Assembly: GCA_020848905.1 (NCBI GenBank) | Contig: JADLHG010000082.1 | Location: 1-64,000 of the forward strand | DNA from: Deltaproteobacteria bacterium | GTDB lineage: Bacteria; Myxococcota_A; Polyangia; GCA-2747355; JADLHG01 | DNA length: 64,000 nt | Direction of reading: 5' to 3' | Made by a program: the position numbers and the translations under genes | Notes under the pieces: generated by a model | What the model saw: the letters and a program-made list of their open reading frames with translations, nothing else | Database searches by the model: none | What the model was told of the DNA's origin: nothing | Shown: positions 41,535-48,832 of the stretch, piece after piece | Layout: the number at the start of each line of letters is the position of its first letter | Numbering within the stretch: position 1 is the first letter of the stretch

Positions 41535-41667
41535 TTAGAGGGGCGTCTCCTCGCGCAGGACGTAGGCGATCAGGCCGCTCGCGCAGCACGGCCACGGGGT
41601 CGCCGGCGCGCTCCGCGGCGCGGCGGCGCTCGTCGGCGGAGGGGTTCCTCGCGCGACGGCGGGTCAC
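41535..41667 (-). pseudogene. Broken NPSADERRR-motif gene
   Basis: A GTG overlapping the upstream stop (GTGA) opens VTRRRARNPSADERRRAAE then RAGDPVAVLR, the same motif as in the 56795-59290 protein (NPSADERRRLLE...RGDPLAAAR). The frame then stays open through the terminator into the opposite gene. A different frame ends neatly (SGLIAYVLREETPL, TAA at 41535-41537) just before the terminator. A single-base frameshift, real or in the assembly, is the simplest explanation. Confidence 0.45.
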
Positions 41668-42047
41668 CGCGAGCGGCGACCGAGCAGGTAGACCCCGCCG
41701 AAGACGGCCAGGGCCGCGACGCCGCCCAGGGCCAGGATCACCGGCAGGTAGTTGCTCCGGGGCTGCCCCCAGGGCTCGACGCGGATCGTCCCCGCGGGGG
41801 TCTCGACGTAGATCGCCGGTCGGATCAGGCCCATGAGCACGTTCCCGAAGCCCTGCTTCGGGGCCGCGGAGGGCCCAGCGGCCGACGGGTCGACCGAGTA
41901 GTCCGGCGTGATCTGGCTGCGGATCGTCACGCGCGAGATCGCGCGCGAGGCCACGTTGCCGGCCACCCTCTGCATGGCGGCCACGCCGGCGTTCACGGGG
42001 GACGTCTTCGGAGCGGCGCCGAGGGCGCCCAGGCCGTAGTAGCTCAT
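41664..42047 (-). CDS. Small membrane protein, probable virion component
   Basis: 127 residues starting MSYYGLGALG. A C-terminal transmembrane helix (YLPVILALGGVAALAVFGGVYLL) with RRSR after it. Gly-Leu-Gly motifs near the start also occur in the plus-strand virion proteins at 48.8 and 50.2 kb. It is the only intact minus-strand gene in the right arm. No ribosome site; TGCTACCCT lies seven bases before the ATG, suggesting a leaderless message. Confidence 0.7.
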   Translation of the reverse strand: MSYYGLGALGAAPKTSPVNAGVAAMQRVAGNVASRAISRVTIRSQITPDYSVDPSAAGPSAAPKQGFGNVLMGLIRPAIYVETPAGTIRVEPWGQPRSNYLPVILALGGVAALAVFGGVYLLGRRSR

Positions 42048-42293
42048 GCCACGAGGGTAGCAAGCGATCGGGGGGCTCTGGGCAACTCGTAGAAGATCGT
42101 CGGGGCGTAACGCCCAGCAGGCGACCTGACCGGCCGCCCGTTCGTTGGGCGGCGAACCAAGAAACGCGAGGCGTCGCCCTCCATTCATTGGTCGACTGAC
42201 CAAGGAACCAGCGGCGGATCCCTATAAGAGGGGTCCGCGCGCTCTTGCGGACCCCTCTGGCGTCGTGGGCGATCCGTGGTATGACCCTCCCCC

Positions 42294-42590
42294 ATGGCCA
42301 AGGAGAAGCGCCCCGGGGCTCCCAAGGAGCACGCGGTGATCGAGCCCCGGAGCAAGGTGCCCCGCCCCCCGGCGGTGCCGACCGGTCGCTACGTCTACTG
42401 CCCCGCGAGCAATCACGCGCACGAGCCGCGCTTGCTCCCGCTGCTGCGTGGGCAGAAGGCGGTCTTCTTCCGCTGCGCGTGCGGGACCAACGGCTTCATG
42501 AGCAGGCTCTGGACCGACAGCCAGGGCTACACGTTCGATCAGGCGCGCGACCTGGCCAAGAAGTCAGGCGTGATCGTCTGCGGGATCTAG
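42294..42590 (+). CDS. Small zinc-ribbon-like protein
   Basis: 98 residues. YCPAS..H...RCACG resembles a zinc ribbon; basic N-terminus. TATGAC lies about ten bases before the ATG and there is no Shine-Dalgarno site, so the message may be leaderless. Confidence 0.7.
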   Translation: MAKEKRPGAPKEHAVIEPRSKVPRPPAVPTGRYVYCPASNHAHEPRLLPLLRGQKAVFFRCACGTNGFMSRLWTDSQGYTFDQARDLAKKSGVIVCGI

Positions 42591-42601
42591 GGGAGGGCTG
42601 C

Positions 42602-44500
42602 ATGGCCGAGAACGGCGACGAGAACCTGATCAACCCCGGCACGCCGCCGACCGCGGTCGACGGGACGGGCGGGACGAGCTTCGACCAGTTCGCCGCGGAC
42701 TTCGCGGAGGGCGACCCCTTCTCCGAGTTCGACCCGCCGCCCGCGCCGGCGCCCAAGGCCCGCGCCCAGCGCGAGCCGCGCGCAGAGCGCCCGGCCGAGC
42801 GCGAGGCGCCGTCGCTCGCTGACGGCGTGACGGTCACGGTCAAGACCCCCCGCGCGCGAGCGCCCCAGGCGGCCTCGGAGCCTCCGCCCCGTGACCCGCT
42901 GGGCTGGCTGTCCAACGCCAACGAGGGGCGGATCCGGATCGTGCGCCGCCCCGGCAACGGCGTGAACGCCGAGGGGATCGCCACGCGCGGGAAGTGGAAG
43001 GGCCGCTACGTGGGCGTGGGCGAGGTCGGGATCATCGACGTCTGCTCGCCCGACGAGCTTGGCGAGCAGATCCGCTCGCGCGCGGGCGGCGGGAACTTCC
43101 TGATCGCGCACATCGACCAGAACGACAAGAAGATCCGCGACGGCAACCTGGCCCTCCCGCAGGATCCGCAGCCGATCGAGGGGACGTCGCCCGACGACGA
43201 GGACGAGGAGAGCGACGACATGGGCGGGTTCGTGATCCATGACGAGCCGCGCCAGTCGCGCTACGTCGAGCCGTTCCAGCAGGCCCCGCAGCAGCACCAG
43301 GGCCCGCTCCAGCAGCAGCAGCCCCAGGGCCCGTTCCAGCAGCAGCCCCAGCAGCCCCAGTATCCGGGCGGCTACGTCGCCCCCGGCGGCGGCAGCGGGG
43401 CCGTGTGGGAGCAGCCCTACGCGGGCGAGCGGGCCAAGGACGAGGTCGAGGCCCTGCGCGAGCAGATCGAGGCCGAGCGCGAGGAGCGCCGCAAGGCCGA
43501 GATGCTGATCGAGAAGGAGCGCCACGAGCGGGAGCGCGAGCGTGAGCGCCTGGAGCGTCAGCGCGAGCAGGACCGCCTGGCGTCCGAGATGACCGCGCTG
43601 AAGGCCATGATCGCGCAGCAGGCGCAGGCGCCGCGCGGCGACGACCCCATGAAGCTCTTCATGTCGCTCATGATGGAGCAGAGCAAGCAGCAGGCGGAGC
43701 GGTGGGAGCGCGAGGCGCGCGAGCGCCGCGAGCGCGACGAGCGGGAGGTGAAGGAGCGCCGGGAGCGCGACGAGCGCGACCGCCGCGACCGCGAGGACGA
43801 GCGCAAGCGCCAGGAGATCCTGTTCCAGGCCCAGCAGGCCCAGAACGAGAAGTTCATGACCATGGTCCTCGGCCAGAAGCAGGATCCCGAGAAGCTGATC
43901 GGGATCCTCGACAAGCTGCGCCCGGCCGGCGATCCGCTGGCGTCGCTGGAGACCGCGTTCGCCGTGGTCGAGCGGGCGAAGACGATCTCGGGCGGCGACG
44001 AGGGCGACGACGAGGACGAGGACGACGAGGGCGGCGGCGTGGGGGGCGCGCTCCGCGCGGCGGTGCCCACCCTGAAGACGCTCGCCGAGTACTACATGAA
44101 GAAGTCGGACGCGGCCCCCGCGGCGAAGCCGCAGGGCGCCCCCCAGCCCCCGCAGATCCCGCACAAGCCCGAGGCCAAGCCGCAGCCGCAGGACACCGGC
44201 GCCCTCGTGGTGCAGGTGAGCAAGCTCGTGGGCCTCGTGGCCAACGGCTTCAACAACCAGCAGGAGCCCGACAAGGTCGCGGCGGCCCTCGTGGGCTACG
44301 CGGCCGGGATCGGCGCCGCCGACCGGATCGACGAGATCGCCGCGAGCGATCCGGTGCAGATCAAGAACCAGTTGCTGGTCGTGCGCGACATGGGCCTGCC
44401 GGCCGAGAGCGTCGCGCAGATCGACGCATTCCTCGGCGTCTACGACAAGCCCGGCGGTCTCGACTGGCTCAAGGGCGTCCTGGCGGCGCTGGCCGAGTAG
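42602..44500 (+). CDS. Large coiled-coil protein with N-terminal globular domain
   Basis: 632 residues; ATG after GGGGAGGG. Residues 100-195 form a beta-rich domain (GRIRIVRRPGNGV, GKWKGRYVGVGEVGIIDV). Then a Gln/Pro-rich spacer (220-280), a long charged coiled coil (285-440) and a helical C-terminal domain (500-632). The layout suits a scaffolding, spike-base or genome-anchoring protein, but no family is recognised. Confidence 0.78.
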   Translation: MAENGDENLINPGTPPTAVDGTGGTSFDQFAADFAEGDPFSEFDPPPAPAPKARAQREPRAERPAEREAPSLADGVTVTVKTPRARAPQAASEPPPRDPLGWLSNANEGRIRIVRRPGNGVNAEGIATRGKWKGRYVGVGEVGIIDVCSPDELGEQIRSRAGGGNFLIAHIDQNDKKIRDGNLALPQDPQPIEGTSPDDEDEESDDMGGFVIHDEPRQSRYVEPFQQAPQQHQGPLQQQQPQGPFQQQPQQPQYPGGYVAPGGGSGAVWEQPYAGERAKDEVEALREQIEAEREERRKAEMLIEKERHERERERERLERQREQDRLASEMTALKAMIAQQAQAPRGDDPMKLFMSLMMEQSKQQAERWEREARERRERDEREVKERRERDERDRRDREDERKRQEILFQAQQAQNEKFMTMVLGQKQDPEKLIGILDKLRPAGDPLASLETAFAVVERAKTISGGDEGDDEDEDDEGGGVGGALRAAVPTLKTLAEYYMKKSDAAPAAKPQGAPQPPQIPHKPEAKPQPQDTGALVVQVSKLVGLVANGFNNQQEPDKVAAALVGYAAGIGAADRIDEIAASDPVQIKNQLLVVRDMGLPAESVAQIDAFLGVYDKPGGLDWLKGVLAALAE

Positions 44501-44503
44501 GTC

Positions 44504-44707
44504 GTGGCCCGCCGGCGGCCCAGATACTCGTGCGTGGAGCCCGAGTGCGAGGCGCCCGCACTCGGGCCGCGTTCCCCCCACTGTGAAGCGCATACGGAGG
44601 CCCACAAGCGTCAGGCGCTCCCTGTGCCGAGGACCGAGCGGGCGATCGATCGGCGCGGCGACGCCTACGAGCGCGACGACGACGACGACGGGCGCCCCGG
44701 AGGGTGA
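44504..44707 (+). CDS. Small basic zinc-finger protein
   Basis: 67 residues from a GTG three bases after the stop. C...EC...C..H with CEAH fits a zinc finger. Ends DDDDDGRPGG. Confidence 0.6.
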   Translation: MARRRPRYSCVEPECEAPALGPRSPHCEAHTEAHKRQALPVPRTERAIDRRGDAYERDDDDDGRPGG

Positions 44708-44709
44708 GC

Positions 44710-44916
44710 ATGACTGACGACGGGGTCGAGGAGCGCGTCGAGGGCCTGCTCGCGTGGCTGCGCGAGCAGAACCCCGACCCCGTCGACCTCGTCGTCGCCC
44801 TGGAGCGCGTCGTGGACCTGATCGCCAAGGAGGTCGAGGTCGCCGCGGGCCGCCTCGACGAGATGCGCGACTGGGGCAACCCCTCGGTCGAGGACGGCCC
44901 GGAGGCCTGTGACTGA
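44710..44916 (+). CDS. Small acidic helical protein
   Basis: 68 residues; ATG seven bases after GGAGGG (a GTG two codons earlier overlaps the stop). Two predicted helices. Unknown. Confidence 0.62.
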   Translation: MTDDGVEERVEGLLAWLREQNPDPVDLVVALERVVDLIAKEVEVAAGRLDEMRDWGNPSVEDGPEACD

Positions 44917-45230
44917 TGGCGTCGAGTAGTGCGTCGAACGCGAAGCCGATCGTCCGCGCGGACCTCGTCAAGATCGTCGCCGAGCGCCTCGGGCGTCAGC
45001 CCAAGGAGGTCGACGACGTCTGCGAGGCCCTGATCAACGCCGTGGCCGGCGCCATGGCCGCCGGGCGGCGCGTCGAGCTTCGCCCCCTGGGCGTCTTTGA
45101 GGTCGTCTCGCGCAAGGAGCGCACGGCCCGCAACCTGAACACGGGTGAGCCCGTGGTCGTCCCCGCGCGCCGCGCGGCGAAGTTCAAGCCCGGGGCGAAG
45201 GTGCGGACGGCCCTGAAGGGGGCGTCGTGA
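44916..45230 (+). CDS. HU/IHF-family DNA-bending protein
   Basis: 104 residues, slightly longer than the usual 90. It has VRADLVKIVAERLGRQ...VDDVCEALINAV, then RVELRPLGVFEVVSRKERTARNLNTGEPVVVPARRAAKFKPG, the classic HU beta-arm with the conserved NP replaced by NTGEP. It bends and compacts DNA. Candidate targets include the 10-bp-periodic array nearby and the palindrome. Confidence 0.93.
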   Translation: MASSSASNAKPIVRADLVKIVAERLGRQPKEVDDVCEALINAVAGAMAAGRRVELRPLGVFEVVSRKERTARNLNTGEPVVVPARRAAKFKPGAKVRTALKGAS

Positions 45231-45541
45231 GCGATCACCACCGCAGCGACCAGCACCACAGCGGACCCTCGCCCCTCACACCCGAGGAGGTCCGGCGCCT
45301 CCTCTTCGGCGTCATGACCGAGCTTCAGCGGCTGAACCAGGCGGTGCCGGCGCTGACCGAGGCCGTGAACGATCTCACGAGCCTGCTCTCGTCGGGCCAG
45401 GCGGTCGACCGGTCCGCCACGGCGGCGGGTGGGATCGTCAACGGCGTGCAGGGGATCCTCGGGGCACTGAGCGGCCTCGGGGTGTCGTTCGACCCGCCGG
45501 AGGACGACCCGCCCCCGCCTCGCCCGCGGAGGCGTCGGTGA
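45227..45541 (+). CDS. Hypothetical protein with Pro/Arg tail
   Basis: 104 residues from a GTG (GTGA overlap). His-rich start, a central helical repeat-like region, then PPPPRPRRRR. Unknown. Confidence 0.65.
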   Translation: MSDHHRSDQHHSGPSPLTPEEVRRLLFGVMTELQRLNQAVPALTEAVNDLTSLLSSGQAVDRSATAAGGIVNGVQGILGALSGLGVSFDPPEDDPPPPRPRRRR

Positions 45542-45684
45542 CCCCCCGCGGTCGTCAGGCCGAGCGTCGGCGCGCGTGGATCGCTCGCCACACGCACGTC
45601 CTGTGGTGGTCGGGCTGGTGGATCGCGCTTCGGCAGCGGGGTGACGTGTGGACCGTTCGGCCTTCCTCGACCCAGGCGACCTGA
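45538..45684 (+). CDS. Tiny Trp/Arg-rich protein
   Basis: 48 residues from a GTG overlapping the upstream stop. RRRAWIARHTHVLWWSGWWI resembles the left-arm Trp/Arg array. It overlaps the next frame by 44 bases. Confidence 0.5.
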   Translation: MTPRGRQAERRRAWIARHTHVLWWSGWWIALRQRGDVWTVRPSSTQAT

Positions 45685-45886
45685 CCTCCGAGCGGTGGCT
45701 GCGCGGCGAGGGCGGCGTCAAGGGCCGCGCGAGCGCGTCGTCGTCGTGGCCCTGGCCTACGGAATCCCCATGGTCGCCGTCGCGCGGCACCTCGGCGTGA
45801 CGAAGTCGCGGGTCTCCCAGATCAGGAGCCGCTTGACACGTCCGAGCGGCGTGCTACTTTTCTCCAGGGGCCGAACAGGCCCCTAG
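45641..45886 (+). CDS. Sigma region-4-like helix-turn-helix protein, probably frameshifted
   Basis: 81 codons. The second half (ERVVVVALAYG, then VARHLGVTKSRVSQIRSRL) matches region 4 of sigma factors such as FliA, where LGV-S/T-x-SRVSQI recognises the -35 element. The first 30 codons look non-native; another frame starting GTG 45648 gives a more protein-like VDRSAFLDPGDLTSERWLRG and ends at 45800. The two probably belong together via a -1 frameshift near AAGGGCC (about 45718-45726), programmed or an error. Confidence 0.5.
   Translation: MTCGPFGLPRPRRPDLRAVAARRGRRQGPRERVVVVALAYGIPMVAVARHLGVTKSRVSQIRSRLTRPSGVLLFSRGRTGP
45834..45861 (+). promoter_or_regulatory. Sigma-70-like promoter before a short RNA
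   Basis: TTGACA, 16-base spacer, TACTTT: the closest match to consensus in the window. It lies within the end of the preceding gene and is followed by two hairpins rather than a gene. Confidence 0.75.
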
Positions 45887-45935
45887 TGGTCGAGGCACGG
45901 CAGGCCCGGGAGCAATCCCGGGCCTGTTCGTTTTC
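45867..45935 (+). ncRNA. Candidate small RNA
   Basis: About 70 bases from the predicted start site. Hairpin 1 AGGGGCC-GAACA-GGCCCCT; a single-stranded stretch; hairpin 2 AGGCCCGGGA-GCAA-TCCCGGGCCT followed by GTTCGTTTT as terminator. No open frame fits. Confidence 0.55.
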
Positions 45936-45940
45936 GGCAA

Positions 45941-46050
45941 CGACCATGTCCGACCGTGTCCGACCGTGTCCGACCGTGTCCGACCGTGCTGTGTCGGCTG
46001 TGAGACGGCTGTGTCGGCTGTGAGACGGCTGTGAAGGCGGTGAGCCGGCC
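45941..46050. repeat. 10-bp-periodic repeat array
   Basis: Five copies of CGACCGTGTC (first CGACCATGTC, last CGACCGTGCT) at 45941-45990, then two copies of a 20-mer beginning GTGTCGGCTG at 45991-46030, then two decayed units. The period stays 10 bp over eleven units, one helical turn each. Confidence 0.85.
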
Positions 46051-46080
46051 CCGGGCCTGTTCGTTTGGTAAGACGTAGGC

Positions 46081-46692
46081 ATGGGCTACCTCCGCCTGAC
46101 CCGCGTCGTCCCGGCCCGCCCGCGCCTCGGGGTGGGCGGCCTTGGCCAGATCGGCCAGGGGCTCTCGATCGAGCACCGCACGATCCCCGACGGTGACAAG
46201 GGCACCGCCGCCACGATCACCGAGATGGGCCGCCTCTCGGTCGCCGCCGCCCACGACCCGAAGTTCGTGTCCTGGGTCCGCGGCCAGGTCGCCGACCTCA
46301 AGAGCAAGGACTACGTCGGCGAGGCGAAGCGGATCTTCGAGATCGTGCATAATCACGTCCGCTACGTGCAGGATCCGTTGGGCCTGGAGGTCGTGCAGGA
46401 TCCGCGCGCGGTGCTCTTCCGCGACGGCAGCGGGGACTGCGACGAGCACGCCTCGACGGTCGCTGCCATGGCGCTGGCCCTCGGGCACCGCGCGGCCTTC
46501 CGCACCGTCGCGGCGGACTATGACCGCCCCGACCAGTGGAGCCACGTCTACGCCCTGATCGGCGTGCAGGATCCGAGCCAGCCCGACGGGATCGCCTGGT
46601 ACCCCGCCGACACGACGCAGCGCCGCGCGACGCTGGGCTGGGAGCCGCCCCTGGGCCGCGTGTGGAAGAAGAAGGACTGGGTCGTCGGGTGA
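46081..46692 (+). CDS. Transglutaminase-like cysteine protease/transferase
   Basis: 203 residues. Catalytic triad visible: Cys in GDCDEH near 120, His in WSHVYAL near 154 and Asp in YPADTT near 176. Phage members act as proteases, peptidases or cross-linkers in virions. The N-terminal 25 residues (RPRLGVGGLGQIGQG) share the Gly-Leu-Gly style of nearby virion proteins. It could mature the adjacent NP-motif proteins (inference). TAAGAC is seven bases before the ATG; leaderless start likely. Confidence 0.85.
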   Translation: MGYLRLTRVVPARPRLGVGGLGQIGQGLSIEHRTIPDGDKGTAATITEMGRLSVAAAHDPKFVSWVRGQVADLKSKDYVGEAKRIFEIVHNHVRYVQDPLGLEVVQDPRAVLFRDGSGDCDEHASTVAAMALALGHRAAFRTVAADYDRPDQWSHVYALIGVQDPSQPDGIAWYPADTTQRRATLGWEPPLGRVWKKKDWVVG

Positions 46693-47186
46693 CGGCCGAG
46701 AACCCCGCCCGTGACGACGGGCACTACAAGTTCGTCACGACCTGCATCGACTCGACCTACGAGGACATGCAGGCCCTTCAGTCGACGGAGCGCGGAATCA
46801 GCCAGAGGGTCTTCGCGAAGAAGATCGGTCGGCTTCAGTGGGGCGCCCTTCAGGCTGCATTGGGCTACGACCGGCACTTCCCGATCGCCAAGGACTGGCA
46901 TGTCGGCTACTACCGTGGCGTCTACCGCGAGGTGCCCTGCGTGTTTCTGCGCCACAGCAAGATCGAGCACATCTTCACACTCGACGGCCGGGTTGGGCGC
47001 TCTGCGGACGCGCGGATCGAGAACCCCCCGAGCTACTTTTCGATCGAAGCCGCACACCTTTCGCGGCTGGAGGCGGTCGCCAGGCGTCTCTACTCTGAGA
47101 GGCGCATGTCGGGCGAGGAGATGCGTGACGCCGCACACACGATCATGGCGGCCGTGAACTCGTCGCGGCAGATGCCGGAGGACTGA
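46689..47186 (+). CDS. Hypothetical protein
   Basis: 165 residues from a GTG overlapping the upstream stop. Mixed alpha/beta with aromatic stretches (DWHVGYYRGVYREVPCVFLRH). Slightly lower G+C at third positions than its neighbours. Not recognised. Confidence 0.7.
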   Translation: MTAENPARDDGHYKFVTTCIDSTYEDMQALQSTERGISQRVFAKKIGRLQWGALQAALGYDRHFPIAKDWHVGYYRGVYREVPCVFLRHSKIEHIFTLDGRVGRSADARIENPPSYFSIEAAHLSRLEAVARRLYSERRMSGEEMRDAAHTIMAAVNSSRQMPED

Positions 47187-47188
47187 GC

Positions 47189-48091
47189 GTGAGCGATCTC
47201 ACGATCGAGAACCTGGCCGGCCTCGGCGCGCCGACGCCCTACTACGGCACCTACCCGGGGCTCCAGACCCCGGGCAAGCCGCCGACGACGTTCCCGCTGC
47301 CCGGCAGCGGCGGGGCGCTGACGACGCCGATCCCCCGCGTCTCGTACTCGGACTACAAGCAGGCCGGCGGGTATTCCCCGCCGCCCGGCGTGCCGATCAA
47401 GTTCGGGTCGTCCTACGGAGACGATCGCCGCGACCCCGTCGACCTGTGGCGCGCCGCCGCGGGCGGCCCGTCCCCGGGGCTCGACTCCCGCGCCCAGCAG
47501 TGGGAGTCCTGGGAGCGCGGGACGGGCCGTGAAGAAGGACTACACCGACACCCTGCCGGGTGTGTCGTCGGCGCGCGCGGCGGCCGAGGCCGCGCGGCGC
47601 GCGCGGGACGAGGCCTGGCGCAACGACCGGTTCGATCCGCAGGCGAAGGACCGGGCCCTGGAGACCGCGCGCGCCTACGACGCCGAAGCGCGGCGCCTCG
47701 CGGAGCGCCAGCGGACGCAGGAAGCCTACGTCCAGGCCCAGCAGAACGCCATGCGTGGCGATCCTCGCGCGCTCGCGGAGGCGCAGCGGCTGGCGGACGC
47801 CCTCCGGCGCAACCCGACCAGGCCCGGCGTGCCGGTCCGCAGGACCGTCCAGTGGGAGGAGGCCACCTCGGGCGGCTACGCCGAGTTCCAGCAGCGCGAG
47901 ATGCAGCGCCGCGGGGTGACGACGACGCGCGGGGCCGGGTGGGATCCTCGGGCCGAGAGCGCCTCGGCGCGCCGCGCGCGCGAGGCGCGCGAGCAGGCGG
48001 CGCAGGAGAAGGCGCGGCGGGAGCGCGAGGCGTGGGCCGCGAGCGAGGCGCGTCGAAAGGAGATCGACCGGAAGCGGCGGGCCGAGTTTGA
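47189..48091 (+). CDS. Virion-type Pro/Gly-rich protein; 3' half overlaps another gene
   Basis: Starts at GTG 47189 two bases after the previous stop. Residues 1-110 (ENLAGLGAPTPYYGTYPG and onward) read as a genuine extended virion protein. From about 47529 the frame continues to 48091 but becomes Arg/Gly/Ala-rich shadow of the next gene. A stop in another frame (47530-47532) overlaps the next GTG in the usual GTGA way. The true protein probably ends there after a frameshift; otherwise the overlap is about 560 bases. Confidence 0.5.
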   Translation: MSDLTIENLAGLGAPTPYYGTYPGLQTPGKPPTTFPLPGSGGALTTPIPRVSYSDYKQAGGYSPPPGVPIKFGSSYGDDRRDPVDLWRAAAGGPSPGLDSRAQQWESWERGTGREEGLHRHPAGCVVGARGGRGRAARAGRGLAQRPVRSAGEGPGPGDRARLRRRSAAPRGAPADAGSLRPGPAERHAWRSSRARGGAAAGGRPPAQPDQARRAGPQDRPVGGGHLGRLRRVPAARDAAPRGDDDARGRVGSSGRERLGAPRARGARAGGAGEGAAGARGVGRERGASKGDRPEAAGRV

Positions 48092-48764
48092 GGCGCGTCA
48101 GCGCGCCGCCGCGGAGCGGCTGGAGCAGGAGGCCCAGGCGCGCAAGGCCGAGGAGCAGGCCGCCAGGGCGCGCGAGCGCGCCCTGGCGCAGCGGACGGCG
48201 GCGCAGGCCGCGGAGGACCAGCGCCAGTATCGGCTGGCGCAGGAGGCCGTGCGGCAGCAGCGGGCCCCCTCCGGTCCAGGCTGGGTTCCGTCACCCGCGA
48301 CGCAGGCCCGGCAGGCGACGCAGGGCCTCCAGGCCAGGGCGTTCCAGCCTATCCCGCGCGGCATGGCGGTGACCTTGAGGGGGCTGGGCAGCCAGGCGCC
48401 CTCCGACGCGGTCGACGTCCCCCCGACTTCCTCGTGTCCGCCCGGCTACCGCAGCGGCCCGATCATCACCGACCCGACGTCGCTCGACCGGGCCGGCAAG
48501 CCGATCACCTTCCGGCGCTGCCGGCCGACCGCCACCCCCGTTGCCGCGTCGATGCCGCCCTTGCCGCCCTCCCCGGCGAACGCCCCTCGACCGCTGTCGT
48601 CGGTCCGCCCTCGATCGCCGGCCTCGCCCGCTCGCCCGACCGCGCCGCGCCCTCGCGTCGGCGCCGCTTCGGCGCCGGCGTCGACCCCGTCGACCGCCGG
48701 CCGTGGATCGTTCGCGGCGCCGCTCGTGGCCGCCGGCCTGCTGGTCTACCTCCTCCGGGCCTGA
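47529..48764 (+). CDS. Coiled-coil protein with Pro-rich region and C-terminal membrane helix
   Basis: 411 residues from GTG 47529. Residues 15-245 are almost continuous Ala/Arg/Glu/Gln coiled coil; 280-390 Pro/Arg/Ser-rich with SCPPGYRSG; the last 20 residues are hydrophobic (AAPLVAAGLLVYLLRA). Probably an elongated virion protein anchored in a membrane. Confidence 0.72.
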   Translation: MKKDYTDTLPGVSSARAAAEAARRARDEAWRNDRFDPQAKDRALETARAYDAEARRLAERQRTQEAYVQAQQNAMRGDPRALAEAQRLADALRRNPTRPGVPVRRTVQWEEATSGGYAEFQQREMQRRGVTTTRGAGWDPRAESASARRAREAREQAAQEKARREREAWAASEARRKEIDRKRRAEFEARQRAAAERLEQEAQARKAEEQAARARERALAQRTAAQAAEDQRQYRLAQEAVRQQRAPSGPGWVPSPATQARQATQGLQARAFQPIPRGMAVTLRGLGSQAPSDAVDVPPTSSCPPGYRSGPIITDPTSLDRAGKPITFRRCRPTATPVAASMPPLPPSPANAPRPLSSVRPRSPASPARPTAPRPRVGAASAPASTPSTAGRGSFAAPLVAAGLLVYLLRA

Positions 48765-48767
48765 ACA

Positions 48768-48795
48768 ACTCCGACCCGAGTTCGTTCGGTAGGCT
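48768..48795 (+). promoter_or_regulatory. Putative late promoter
   Basis: ACTCCG, 16-base spacer ending GTTCGTTCGG, TAGGCT; 38 bases before the next ATG. Spacing and sequence match three other sites in the virion block. Confidence 0.65.
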
Positions 48796-48832
48796 GGGGG
48801 AGGCGTCACACGCCCACCCACCGAGGAGCACC

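Noticed and set aside
45941-46050. CRISPR array
   Set aside because: Units are 10 bp with no spacers and no cas genes nearby.
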